Shown piece after piece: positions 7,425 through 15,682 of a stretch of DNA of 51,596 nucleotides; positions within the stretch are counted from its first letter, which is position 1; every line of letters begins with the position of its first letter. The position numbers were made by a program, and so were the translations under genes. This DNA comes from an uncultured Clostridia bacterium (GTDB lineage: Bacteria > Bacillota > Clostridia > Oscillospirales > Butyricicoccaceae): contig CAMEZQ010000010.1 in the NCBI GenBank assembly GCA_945947915.1, forward strand, positions 1 through 51,596, read 5' to 3'. Below the pieces are notes generated by a model. It did no database searches. It had not been told where the DNA came from and worked only from the letters and a program-made list of their open reading frames with translations.

Positions 7425-7751
7425 GTGCCCGAAGGAACCTTTGTCACTGTCTGCGGTTTTGGCAATTACCGGGGTCTGGCGCCCTTTGCCATCGGCGCCC
7501 GGTTCATGTGCCGCAAGGAGCCGGAGAACCCTGCCGACGATGAAGCCATACGGGTCATGGACGAGAGCGGCGTCACCATCGGCTATCTGGCCAACGGCGG
7601 CTCCGCCCGGGCCAACGGCACGCTTTCGGCCTCACGGATCTACGACCGGGTGGGCGAGCTCTTTCTCATTGAAGTCTGGTTCACCACCCGCACCAAGGTC
7701 ATCTGCAAGATCGTTGCCTTTGACGCTCTGGGCGGTGCGGAAAGACGCTGA
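7425..7751 (+). CDS. HIRAN-like domain protein
   Basis: The 108-residue product has the HIRAN-type block IGARFMCRKEPENPADDEAIRVMDESGVTIGYL (in parts), with the typical EPxNPxDxxAIxV core. HIRAN domains usually sit on DNA-repair helicases and bind DNA ends; here the domain stands alone, so the role is unknown. The start is GTG at 7425, chosen because AAAGGAGGA lies 6 bases upstream and no ATG is available. It is the last gene before a strong terminator. Confidence 0.7.
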   Translation: MPEGTFVTVCGFGNYRGLAPFAIGARFMCRKEPENPADDEAIRVMDESGVTIGYLANGGSARANGTLSASRIYDRVGELFLIEVWFTTRTKVICKIVAFDALGGAERR

Positions 7752-7756
7752 AGCAG

Positions 7757-7792
7757 AAGCGGCGCGGAGAAGCTCTCCGCGCCGCTTTTTTA
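7757..7792. terminator. Bidirectional terminator between convergent genes
   Basis: A perfect 13-bp stem (7757-7769 with 7775-7787) is followed by T6 on the plus strand. The stop of the convergent HAD gene lies inside it (7790-7792), so the structure ends transcription from both sides. Confidence 0.9.
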
Positions 7793-8521
7793 CAGGTGTT
7801 CGATCAGGGCCGGCAGGTCGGCAAAGGCACAGGTGCGGATGCCGTCCAGCGGCCGGCCGTCCCGGTTGAGCAGACAGTCGGTGACCAGCACGGTCTGCAT
7901 CCCGGCGGCGGCGGCCGGCTCGATGTCCTCATGGACGTCGTTGCCGATCATCACGCACCGTTCGGGAGTCAGGCCGGCGCGGCGCAGGATCTCGGCGTAA
8001 TAGGCCGGGTTGGGCTTGGTGAAGCCGATGTTTTCGTAGACGGTGATCTCGTCAAAAAGGCCGGGGTCCAGCTCCAGCCAGCCCAGGCGGCTTTCGATGG
8101 CTACCCGGGGAAAAATGGGATTGGTGGCCAGGATGACTTTGCCTGCCCGGCGGCGGGCAGCCAGCACGGCTTCCCTGGCCAGGGGATTTGCCCGAGTGGC
8201 GGCGCGGGTGCGGTGGAAGCCGTCGGGGTCGGTGTAAAAGGCGTCAAAGTCGGCGACGCGGGCGTCGATCTCGGCTGGCGTCCTGCCGGTGATATGCTGC
8301 TTGAAGCTTTCCCAGAAGACGGCTTTGCCCGGACGGCTGCCGTCGTTGCGTATCATGCTGCCGGTGCTTTTCCAAACGGCATCGACCAGCTCCTGCGGGT
8401 CGAAGCCCCAGCCGGCGCCGGCACGGGCCAGCTCCCGCATGTAAAGCTCCACGAAGCGGTCGTTGTCCATGGGCAGCAGCGTGCCGTCGAGATCGAACAG
8501 AATACCTTCAATGGTCTGCAA
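7790..8521 (-). CDS. HAD family hydrolase
   Basis: The 243-residue product is a haloacid dehalogenase-type phosphatase. Motif I is FDLDGTLLP (catalytic Asp and general-acid Asp), motif II is ILATNP (Thr instead of the common Ser/Thr), motif III lies in TKPNP, and motif IV is MIGNDVHEDI. A helical cap lies between motifs I and II. The substrate is probably a small phosphoester and is not predictable. A -10 TACAAT is visible on the minus strand at 8609-8614. It is convergent with the HIRAN-like gene and divergent from the RpiR-type regulator. Confidence 0.88.
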   Translation of the reverse strand: MQTIEGILFDLDGTLLPMDNDRFVELYMRELARAGAGWGFDPQELVDAVWKSTGSMIRNDGSRPGKAVFWESFKQHITGRTPAEIDARVADFDAFYTDPDGFHRTRAATRANPLAREAVLAARRRAGKVILATNPIFPRVAIESRLGWLELDPGLFDEITVYENIGFTKPNPAYYAEILRRAGLTPERCVMIGNDVHEDIEPAAAAGMQTVLVTDCLLNRDGRPLDGIRTCAFADLPALIEHL

Positions 8522-8662
8522 ATAGATTCTCCTTTCAGATGGCGGACGAGGGCAGATAAGGGATATGCACAGGCTGTGTACAGTTTCGCCTGCCGCGCGG
8601 TTATGCTTATTGTATCACGGAGGCGCGAAAAAACAAAACAGGGCAGCTGCAAGGCAAAAGCT

Positions 8663-8691
8663 TTGACAAACTGAGAATTAGACGATATAAT
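8663..8691 (+). promoter_or_regulatory. Consensus promoter of the RpiR-type regulator
   Basis: TTGACA (8663-8668), 17-bp spacer, TATAAT (8686-8691): a full sigma-A consensus. Confidence 0.92.
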
Positions 8692-8774
8692 ATTATATTA
8701 CGACTGATATGCAAAGAAACGCATGCAGAACATGATGAATAAGCCGCTGAGGCAGCAAGAACAGGAGCCGCCGC

Positions 8775-9650
8775 ATGAGCAATATACTGGAAGTCATCCG
8801 CAGCAAATATCCAACGCTGACCAAAAAACAGAAAGAGATCGCCGACTATATGCTGGCCAATCCTGAGAATATGTGCTTTGTCACACTGAAGACCCTGAGC
8901 CAGGACATCAATGTGTCGGAAATGACCATCCTCAGTCTGTGTACGACGCTGGGCTACGCCAACTATAACGCCGTTAAATATGAGTTCCGCAAATATGCCG
9001 CCACCACGGCCAAGGAACAGGTCAACCGCAGCGACAGCTATGTGCTGCCCTATATCCCCAAGGGAGACCTGCAGAACGACGGAGATCTCCTGTGCCATAT
9101 GGCCCAGGACGAGATCGAGGGCATCAACAGATTTTTTCGCGGCTTCAGCGTGGATACCTATTATCAAGCAGCCCGCATGATCTGCCGCGCCAGGCGGGTG
9201 ATCATGCTGGGAAGAGGGGTCTCTATCCAGGTGGCCAATTACATGCTGACCCGCCTGACCATGAGCGGCGTGGCCTGCATGACGGTGGACACGGAAAACG
9301 GCGACGCCGTGCAGGCGGCGCTGCATTTTATTGATGCCGATTCGCTGGTGATCCCCATCTCCTTCCCCGATTATTATTTTATGACCACCCGGCTGGCTCA
9401 GTTTGCCGGCACCCGGGGCGCGGCCCTGCTGGGGATCACCGACAGTACCCGGGCCGACATCGCCGCGCTGTGCGACATGTGCCTTTACTGCCCCACCAGC
9501 GGCACCCGTGTTTTTCTGAATACGCTGACGACGCCCATCCTGGCCGCCAACTTTCTGACCCTGGCCGTCAGCATTGAAAAGAACCGCGCGAACGGCGACA
9601 AAAACAGCCTGGCGGCAGAGTTTTCCAAATTTTTCGACAACGGGAATTGA
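8775..9650 (+). CDS. MurR/RpiR family transcriptional regulator
   Basis: The 291-residue product has an N-terminal RpiR helix-turn-helix (LTKKQKEIADYMLANPE, then DINVSEMTILSLCTTLGYANY) and a C-terminal SIS sugar-isomerase-type domain from about residue 130 (RRVIMLGRGVSIQVANYM, DSLVIPIS, GITDS). Family members sense phosphosugars and act as repressors or activators. It lies directly upstream of the opp operon in the same direction, so oppABCDF is the obvious candidate target; the 15-bp inverted repeat at 9768-9803 is the obvious candidate site. Its ligand may be a cell-wall amino sugar or peptide-derived metabolite, but nothing in the sequence fixes it. Confidence 0.88.
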   Translation: MSNILEVIRSKYPTLTKKQKEIADYMLANPENMCFVTLKTLSQDINVSEMTILSLCTTLGYANYNAVKYEFRKYAATTAKEQVNRSDSYVLPYIPKGDLQNDGDLLCHMAQDEIEGINRFFRGFSVDTYYQAARMICRARRVIMLGRGVSIQVANYMLTRLTMSGVACMTVDTENGDAVQAALHFIDADSLVIPISFPDYYFMTTRLAQFAGTRGAALLGITDSTRADIAALCDMCLYCPTSGTRVFLNTLTTPILAANFLTLAVSIEKNRANGDKNSLAAEFSKFFDNGN

Positions 9651-9739
9651 TCGGACAGGGCGACTGAAGTGTTTGCGCCAGAAAAGAATGGAAAGCTTAG
9701 GCAAAAGAACTAAAAAATTCGCGGAAACTTGATAAACTA

Positions 9740-9810
9740 TTGACTTTTTTTGAGCGTATGCTAAAATACTGTACAGCGGATACCCGTGTATCCGCTGTAC
9801 AGTTTTTTTG
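9740..9810 (+). promoter_or_regulatory. opp promoter overlapped by terminator-like inverted repeat
   Basis: TTGACT (9740-9745), 16-bp spacer and extended -10 TGC-TAAAAT (9759-9767) make a good promoter. A perfect 15-bp inverted repeat (9768-9782 with 9789-9803) starts at the next base and ends in T7 (9803-9809). Readthrough from the regulator gene would form a full terminator; a transcript begun at the promoter (about 9774) would lose part of the left arm. The repeat could also be an operator for the upstream regulator. Confidence 0.75.
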
Positions 9811-9854
9811 TTCGGGCAAAAGCCCAAGAGAAAAAGAAAGAAAGGTCGATCAAA

Positions 9855-11561
9855 GTGAAAAAGTTTCTGGCACTGGTTCTCAGCCTGATGATGTGCCTGT
9901 CCCTCTTCGCCGCCTGCGGCAAGAGCGATGACAACGCCACAGACACACAGGGCTCTGAGAACAACACACAGGGCGAGACCAACGGCACCGAAACGGCTGA
10001 ACAGCACTTCAGAACGTTCATCTCCGCCGAGCCCTCCACGCTGGACGTCAGCCGCCGCAGCGACACCTATTCCAGCTCCATCCTGGTCAACACAGTCGAG
10101 AGCCTCGTGCGCTGCGAGCTGCGTGACGGCGAATACGTCACCTGCCCCGGCGATGCCGAGAGCTGGGAAGTCGATGAGACCGGCACGGTCTGGACTTTCC
10201 ATCTGAACGAGAACGCCAAGTGGGAAGACGGCGAGCCCGTCACCGCCGACCAGTACGTTTACTCTCTGCGCCGCTCCTCGGCTCCCGAGACCGGCTGCCC
10301 CAACGCCTTCTTCCTGCAGCCCATCAAGAACTTCAGCCAGGTCAACTCCGGCGAGCTGGCTGTTGAAGAGCTGGGCGTCGAGGCCAAGGATGAGCACACC
10401 CTGGTCATCACCCTGGAAAACGCGCTGCCCGCTTACCTGGATATGCTGTCCAGCACCATCTACTATGCGCAGCGTGAAGATATCGTCGACAAGTACGGCG
10501 ACAAGTACGGCGCCGATGCCGAGACCTTCATCTCCAACGGTCCCTTCAAGGTCGAGAGCTGGACACACAACAACTCCATCGTCCTGACCAAGAACGAGAA
10601 CTACTGGGATGCCGACAGCGTCAAGCTGGAAAAGGTCACCTTCAGCATCATGAGCGACGAGAACACCTACTACAACGCCTTTGAGACCGGCGAGCTGGAC
10701 TATGTCTCCACCGGTTCGGCCGAGTGGCTCGATCGTTTCCAGAAGAACTCTGACAACGTTCTGATCCAGTATCCCGGCGCTACCCTGTCCTACGCTTTCT
10801 ACAACTGCAACGACGCTCTGTTCCAGAACGCCAACATCCGTAAGGCCTTTACCCTGGCCATCGACCGCGACGAGATCAACGAGATGTGCTTCAGCGGCCT
10901 GCGCACCCCGACCTATGGCTGGGTCGTTCCCTCCATGTCGGTGGGTGAGCAGAACTTCCGCGAAGTCGTCGGCGATCCCATCAAGGAGATGCAGGAGGAT
11001 CTGAAGGCTGAGAACAAGACCGCCAAGGATCTGCTGCTGCTGGGTATGCAGGAGCTGAACCTGGGCGACGATCCCTCCACCCTGAAGGTCACCTTCTCGC
11101 TGGCCGGTACATCCGACTGGTACCGCACCCTGGGCGATTTCCTCCAGCAGACCTATCTGGCCGAGCTGGGCATCCAGATCGACATCAGCTTTGCCGAGTG
11201 GGGCATCTTCTATGACAACGTCGAAAAGGGCAACTACCAGATCGGCTTCATGGGCTGGGGCGCTTACTACAACGATCCCTATGATACCCTGTCGCTGTTC
11301 GTCTCCTCGACCAACGCCATTCAGACCAACTGGTCGAGCGAAAAGTATGACGAGCTGATCGCCGCCGGCTCCATCGAGCTGGATGCCGAAAAGCGTCTGG
11401 AGATCTATGCCGAGGCCGAAGAGCTGCTGCTGAAGGAAGAGTGCGTTGTTTCGCCCTTCGCCACCAACAACTACAACCTCTTCGTCAAGAGCTACGTCAA
11501 GAACTACCCCGAAGGCACATTCAGCAATGAAGGCCTGAAGTACGTTGAGATTGTAAAGTAA
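9855..11561 (+). CDS. oppA: Oligopeptide ABC transporter substrate-binding lipoprotein OppA
   Basis: The 568-residue product is a family 5 solute-binding lipoprotein. It has a signal peptide with lipobox LFAAC (Cys21), a low-complexity Asp/Asn/Thr linker, and OppA blocks such as SAEPSTLDVSRRSDT, ENAKWEDGEPVTADQYVYSLRR (in parts) and SNGPFKVESW. It captures peptides outside the membrane for the OppBC pore encoded next. The start is GTG at 9855, chosen because it opens a normal lipoprotein signal and AGAAAGG precedes it. A hairpin at 11579-11612 separates it from oppB, which would allow more binding protein than permease. Its codons favour C- and G-ending forms typical of a highly expressed gene. 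Confidence 0.93.
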   Translation: MKKFLALVLSLMMCLSLFAACGKSDDNATDTQGSENNTQGETNGTETAEQHFRTFISAEPSTLDVSRRSDTYSSSILVNTVESLVRCELRDGEYVTCPGDAESWEVDETGTVWTFHLNENAKWEDGEPVTADQYVYSLRRSSAPETGCPNAFFLQPIKNFSQVNSGELAVEELGVEAKDEHTLVITLENALPAYLDMLSSTIYYAQREDIVDKYGDKYGADAETFISNGPFKVESWTHNNSIVLTKNENYWDADSVKLEKVTFSIMSDENTYYNAFETGELDYVSTGSAEWLDRFQKNSDNVLIQYPGATLSYAFYNCNDALFQNANIRKAFTLAIDRDEINEMCFSGLRTPTYGWVVPSMSVGEQNFREVVGDPIKEMQEDLKAENKTAKDLLLLGMQELNLGDDPSTLKVTFSLAGTSDWYRTLGDFLQQTYLAELGIQIDISFAEWGIFYDNVEKGNYQIGFMGWGAYYNDPYDTLSLFVSSTNAIQTNWSSEKYDELIAAGSIELDAEKRLEIYAEAEELLLKEECVVSPFATNNYNLFVKSYVKNYPEGTFSNEGLKYVEIVK

Positions 11562-11578
11562 CCGAATAATACAACCTC

Positions 11579-11612
11579 CGGCGGCCATAAATGCTTTGGT
11601 TTATGGCCGCCG
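11579..11612 (+). promoter_or_regulatory. Intra-operon hairpin between oppA and oppB
   Basis: A perfect 13-bp stem (11579-11591 with 11600-11612) without a strong T run. It is probably a partial terminator or RNA-stabilising stem that raises OppA relative to the membrane parts. Confidence 0.65.
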
Positions 11613-11697
11613 AATCTTTATCATCGGTTTTGCGGTTTTTGCCGGATCCCGCCGCGGGGGTCCGGATCCAAGGAAAAAGTAGAAAGGAAGCAGTATT

Positions 11698-12630
11698 TTG
11701 GCAAAGTATATCCTCAAGCGTCTGGGGCTGATGGTGCTTACCCTCTGGGCCGTCGTCACCGTCACCTTCTTTATGATGCGTGCCATCCCCGGCGACCCGC
11801 TGGCCGGTATGGCGCGGTCGCTGCCCGAACAGACCAAGGCCAACTATTACGCAAAGTACGGCCTGGACAAACCTCTTTTTGAACAGTATCTCATCTATCT
11901 GAAAAATATGGTCCGGGGCGACCTGGGCGAAAGCCTGCAGTTCCCCGGCCGTTCGGTCACCGATACCATTCTGGAGACCTCTCCCGTATCGGCGGCGGTG
12001 GGCGGCATCGCCCTCTGCATCGGCCTGATCTTAGGCGTGGGCGCCGGTATCCTGGCGGCTCTGCAGAAGAATAAATGGCCCGATTACATCGTCATGTTCA
12101 TCGCCATTCTGGGCATCACGATCCCCGTCTTCGTGCTGGCCTCCCTGCTGCAGTATCTCTTCGCCGTCAAGCTGCAGCTGCTGCCCACCTCGGGCTGGGG
12201 CGAGCCCAAGCACATGGTGCTGCCGGTCATCGTTCTGTCCTTCAGCACCATCGCCACCTATGCCCGTTATATCAAGTCGAGCATGCTGGATACACTGGGG
12301 CAGGATTATGTGCTGACAGCCCGGGCCAAGGGCCTGAGCGAGTTCCAGGTGGTTTCCCGCCACGTCATGCGCAACTCGCTGCTGCCGGCCATCACCATTC
12401 TGGCCGGACGCATCGTCGGCATCTTCACCGGCGCCTTTGTCACCGAGCGTATGTTCAGTATTCCCGGCATCGGCTTCTACTATGTCAGCTCGATCAACAA
12501 TAACGACTACACCATGATCCTGGGCACCACGGTCTTCTACGCCGCCCTCTTCATCGTCGTGCAGTTTATTGTCGACTTCATCTATACGCTGGTCGATCCC
12601 CGGATCCGCATCGTACCCGACAAGAACTAA
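11698..12630 (+). CDS. oppB: Oligopeptide ABC transporter permease OppB
   Basis: The 310-residue product is the first membrane subunit: N-terminal helix IKRL-type start (YILKRLGLMVLTLWAVVTVTF), RAIPGDPLAGM, MVRGDLGESLQF, and the coupling (EAA-like) loop YVLTARAKGLSEFQVVSRHVMRNSLLP (in parts) that contacts the ATPases. About six membrane helices are visible. The start is TTG at 11698, the only candidate that opens the normal N-terminus, with GAAAGGAAG upstream. oppC follows 12 bases after the stop. Confidence 0.93.
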   Translation: MAKYILKRLGLMVLTLWAVVTVTFFMMRAIPGDPLAGMARSLPEQTKANYYAKYGLDKPLFEQYLIYLKNMVRGDLGESLQFPGRSVTDTILETSPVSAAVGGIALCIGLILGVGAGILAALQKNKWPDYIVMFIAILGITIPVFVLASLLQYLFAVKLQLLPTSGWGEPKHMVLPVIVLSFSTIATYARYIKSSMLDTLGQDYVLTARAKGLSEFQVVSRHVMRNSLLPAITILAGRIVGIFTGAFVTERMFSIPGIGFYYVSSINNNDYTMILGTTVFYAALFIVVQFIVDFIYTLVDPRIRIVPDKN

Positions 12631-12642
12631 GGGGAGGTCAAC

Positions 12643-13563
12643 ATGGAAAACATTTCGAAAGAAAAATTTCAGATCATCGGCGTCGACAAGGCCGAGGCCG
12701 AGCGCATCGCCCGTCCCCGCATCAGCTATATGCAGGACGCCTGGCGCCGCTTCCGTCAGAACAAGACGGCCCTCGTCGCCTTCGTCGTGCTGGCCCTTCT
12801 GGTCTTTATGTGCATCGCCGGCCCGGCCATTTCCGGCTATGCCTTTGAAGAGGTCGACAAGGGCGCCGTCAACCAGTCGCCCAGCGGCGTCCACTGGTTC
12901 GGCACCGACAAACTGGGCCGCGATATCTTCGCCCGCGTCTGGGTGGGCGGCCGCGTGTCCATGATCATCGGCCTGGTGGGCGCGCTGATCTCCTCCATCA
13001 TCGGCTGCTTCTACGGCGGCATCGCCGCCTATTTCGGCGGTAAGGTCGATATGATCATGATGCGTATCGTGGAGATCCTCATCAGCGTCCCCTATCTGAT
13101 CGTCGTCATTCTGATGTCCATCGTGCTGGACAGCCAGGGCATCTTTACGCTGATCCTGGCCATGTGCGCCACCGGCTGGTGCGGCACGGCCCGCCTGGTG
13201 CGCGGCCAGATGCTGCAGATCAAGAGCCAGGAGTATATCATGGCTGCCCAGGGCCTGGGCGTTTCCCCCAGCCGCATCATCCTCAAGCACATGATCCCCA
13301 ATACCCTGAACGTCATCATCGTCGCCATCACCTTCGATATCCCCAACTATATCTTCTCGGAGGCCTTCCTGAGCTACCTGGGCCTGGGCATCCAGCCCCC
13401 CAATACCAGCTGGGGCGCGCTGGCCTATGCCGCCCAGACGCAGTTTTTGTTCTATCCCTACCAGCTGCTCTTCCCCAGCCTGGCCATCGCGCTGACCATG
13501 ATGTCCTTCACACTGATGGGCGACGGCCTGCGTGACGCCCTGGATCCCAAGCTGAGAAAGTAA
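12643..13563 (+). CDS. oppC: Oligopeptide ABC transporter permease OppC
   Basis: The 306-residue product is the second membrane subunit. It has the OppC N-terminal cytoplasmic segment (DAWRRFRQNKTALVAF), HWFGTDKLGRDIFARVWVGGR (in parts), the coupling loop EYIMAAQGLGVSPSRIILKHMIPN (in parts), and SEAFLSYLGLGIQPP near the end. It pairs with OppB to form the pore. It starts at ATG 12643 after GGGGAGG and is followed by oppD with 12 bases between stop and start. Confidence 0.94.
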   Translation: MENISKEKFQIIGVDKAEAERIARPRISYMQDAWRRFRQNKTALVAFVVLALLVFMCIAGPAISGYAFEEVDKGAVNQSPSGVHWFGTDKLGRDIFARVWVGGRVSMIIGLVGALISSIIGCFYGGIAAYFGGKVDMIMMRIVEILISVPYLIVVILMSIVLDSQGIFTLILAMCATGWCGTARLVRGQMLQIKSQEYIMAAQGLGVSPSRIILKHMIPNTLNVIIVAITFDIPNYIFSEAFLSYLGLGIQPPNTSWGALAYAAQTQFLFYPYQLLFPSLAIALTMMSFTLMGDGLRDALDPKLRK

Positions 13564-13575
13564 GAGGTGAGCAGA

Positions 13576-14598
13576 ATGGATAAAATCTTAGAGGTAAAGG
13601 ATCTCCGCGTATCCTTCAATACATACGCCGGCGAGGTCAAGGCTGTCCGCGGCGTCAGCTTCGAGCTGTCGCCCGGCGAAACGCTGGCCTTCGTAGGTGA
13701 GTCGGGCTGCGGCAAGACGGTGACGGCCAAGGCCCTCATGCGTCTGCTCCAGCCCCCCTTCGCCGTCATCAAAGAGGGCAGCTCGGTGCGCTTTGAGGGC
13801 ACCGAGGTCATGGACATGGACAAAAAGGCCCTGCGGGCTTACCGCGGCAACGACGTCAGCATGATCTTCCAGGATCCCATGACGTCGCTGAACCCCACCA
13901 TGACCTGCGGCAAGCAGATCATGGAAAGCCTGATCCTGCACAAGGGTCTGACGAAAGAGCAGGCCCGTGAAGAGGCCATCGAAACTCTGCGTCTGGTCAA
14001 GATCCCCGACCCTGAAAAGCGGGTCGACGAGTATCCCCATCAGATGTCGGGCGGCATGCGCCAGCGCGTCATGATCGCGATTGCCCTCTCCTGCCAGCCC
14101 AAGGTGCTGATCGCCGACGAGCCGACCACGGCGCTGGACGTCACCATTCAGGCCCAGATCATCGATCTGCTGCGGGAGCTGCGCGATAAGCTCAACGTGG
14201 CCATCATCCTGGTCACCCACGACCTGGGCGTCGTGGCCAATTTTGCCGACCGCATCCAGGTCATGTACGCCGGCCAGGTGGTCGAGCGCGGCACGGCCCA
14301 CGAGATCTTCTACGAGTCGCGCCATCCCTACACCTGGGCGCTGCTCAACTCGGTGCCCAAGCTGGGCTCGGAGATCAAGCAGGAGCTGTATTCCCTGGGC
14401 GGTACGCCGCCCGACCTGCTGCTGCCGCTGGAGTGCTGCCCCTTTGCCGCCAGATGTGAATACTGCATGCCCATCTGCCGCGAGAAGAATCCCGCCGAGG
14501 AAAAGCTGAGCGCCACCCACGGCTGCGCCTGCTGGCTGCTCCATCCCAACGCACCCAAGGTCAAAACTTTCCAGGAAAGGCTGGCAGAACAGAAATGA
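13576..14598 (+). CDS. oppD: Oligopeptide ABC transporter ATPase OppD
   Basis: The 340-residue product has Walker A GESGCGKT, the Q-loop ([11 protein letters not shown]), signature MSGGMRQRV, Walker [14 protein letters not shown], the switch histidine in THDLGVV, and the C-terminal Opp/Dpp extension with clustered cysteines ([12 protein letters not shown]...C) that in relatives may hold a [4Fe-4S] cluster. I chose ATG at 13576 over the in-frame GTG at 13567 because AGAGGTGA itself covers the GTG and serves as the ribosome site. The stop overlaps the start of oppF (ATGA at 14595-14598), so the two ATPases are translationally coupled. Confidence 0.95.
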   Translation: MDKILEVKDLRVSFNTYAGEVKAVRGVSFELSPGETLAFVGESGCGKTVTAKALMRLLQPPFAVIKEGSSVRFEGTEVMDMDKKALRAYRGNDVSMIFQDPMTSLNPTMTCGKQIMESLILHKGLTKEQAREEAIETLRLVKIPDPEKRVDEYPHQMSGGMRQRVMIAIALSCQPKVLIADEPTTALDVTIQAQIIDLLRELRDKLNVAIILVTHDLGVVANFADRIQVMYAGQVVERGTAHEIFYESRHPYTWALLNSVPKLGSEIKQELYSLGGTPPDLLLPLECCPFAARCEYCMPICREKNPAEEKLSATHGCACWLLHPNAPKVKTFQERLAEQK

Positions 14599-15566
14599 GC
14601 GAAAAGATCTTAGAGGTCAAAAACCTCTGTAAATATTTCCCCGCCGGCAAAAAGCAGACCCTCAAGGCCGTCGACAATGTTTCGTTTTATATCAACCGCG
14701 GCGAAACGCTGGGTCTGGTCGGTGAGTCGGGCTGCGGCAAGACCACCTGCGGCCGCACGGTCTCCCATCTTTACACCCCCACGTCGGGCACCGTTATTTT
14801 TGACGGCAAGGACGTCAGCACCCTCAAGGGCAAGGATCTGCTTTCCTTCAAGAAGGACGTCCAGATGATCTTCCAGGATCCCTATTCCTCGCTGGACCCC
14901 CGCATGACCATCGCCGAGATCGTCGGCGAGGGCATGGACGTGCATTTCAAGTATTCCACCGAGGAGAAAAACCAGAAGGTCACCGAGCTGCTGGCCCGCG
15001 TCGGCCTGACCGAGGACTACGCCAACCGCTTCGCCCACGAGCTTTCGGGCGGCCAGCGCCAGCGTATCGGCATCGCCCGCGCCCTGGCCGTCGAGCCGCG
15101 CTTCATCGTCTGCGACGAGCCCATCTCGGCCCTGGACGTTTCCATTCAGGCCCAGATCGTCAACCTGCTCATCAAGCTGCAGAAGGAGAGCGACCTGACC
15201 TATCTGTTCATCTCCCACGACCTGTCGATGGTCCGTCATATCTCCGACCGCGTCGGCGTCATGTACCTGGGCAGCCTGGTGGAGCTGGCCAGCAGCGAGG
15301 AGATCTTCAGCCGTCAGCTCCATCCCTACACCCGCGCCCTGCTGTCGGCCATTCCCACCGCCGACCCCGAGGCCGAGCGCAGCCGTAAGCGTGTGGCGCT
15401 GGAGGGCGAGGTGCCCAGTCCCATCAATCCCCCGTCGGGCTGCAAGTTCCGCAACCGCTGCATCCACGCCACCGAGCTGTGCGCCAAGGAGGCGCCTGTG
15501 CTGACCGAGGTCGAGCCGGGCCGCTTCACCGCCTGCCATCACTGGCGTGAGGCCATGGACGTCTAA
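14595..15566 (+). CDS. oppF: Oligopeptide ABC transporter ATPase OppF
   Basis: The 323-residue product has Walker [11 protein letters not shown]-loop IFQDPYSSLDPRMT, signature LSGGQRQRIGIARAL, Walker B IVCDEPISALDVS, switch HDLSMVRHI, and the Opp/Dpp C-terminal extension with GCKFRNRCIHATELC. It forms the heterodimeric ATPase with OppD. It ends the operon, before the terminator at 15602-15634. The permease and ATPases may also serve the two orphan binding proteins at 20914 and 23076. Confidence 0.95.
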   Translation: MSEKILEVKNLCKYFPAGKKQTLKAVDNVSFYINRGETLGLVGESGCGKTTCGRTVSHLYTPTSGTVIFDGKDVSTLKGKDLLSFKKDVQMIFQDPYSSLDPRMTIAEIVGEGMDVHFKYSTEEKNQKVTELLARVGLTEDYANRFAHELSGGQRQRIGIARALAVEPRFIVCDEPISALDVSIQAQIVNLLIKLQKESDLTYLFISHDLSMVRHISDRVGVMYLGSLVELASSEEIFSRQLHPYTRALLSAIPTADPEAERSRKRVALEGEVPSPINPPSGCKFRNRCIHATELCAKEAPVLTEVEPGRFTACHHWREAMDV

Positions 15567-15601
15567 GTCCGGCCCGCGGCCATATAGTATTTCACATCAG
15601 G

Positions 15602-15634
15602 AAAAAGCGCGTCCCCGCGGGGACGCGCTTTTTT
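15602..15634 (+). terminator. Terminator of the opp operon
   Basis: A GC-rich 15-bp stem (15602-15616 with 15619-15633) ends in T6 on the plus strand. Confidence 0.92.
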
Positions 15635-15641
15635 GACGGCA

Positions 15642-15676
15642 AAAAAAATACCGGGGCCGGCATCTGCCGGCCCCGG
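15642..15676 (-). terminator. Terminator of the SLH surface protein gene
   Basis: A perfect 12-bp stem (15651-15662 with 15665-15676); on the minus strand it is followed by an 8-base T run (A run 15641-15648 on plus). Confidence 0.9.
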
Positions 15677-15682
15677 TGGGGG

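Noticed and set aside
8607-11588. A 993-codon open frame on the minus strand across the RpiR-type gene and oppA
   Set aside because: It is the antisense shadow of two well-recognised genes and has no domain, ribosome site or promoter.
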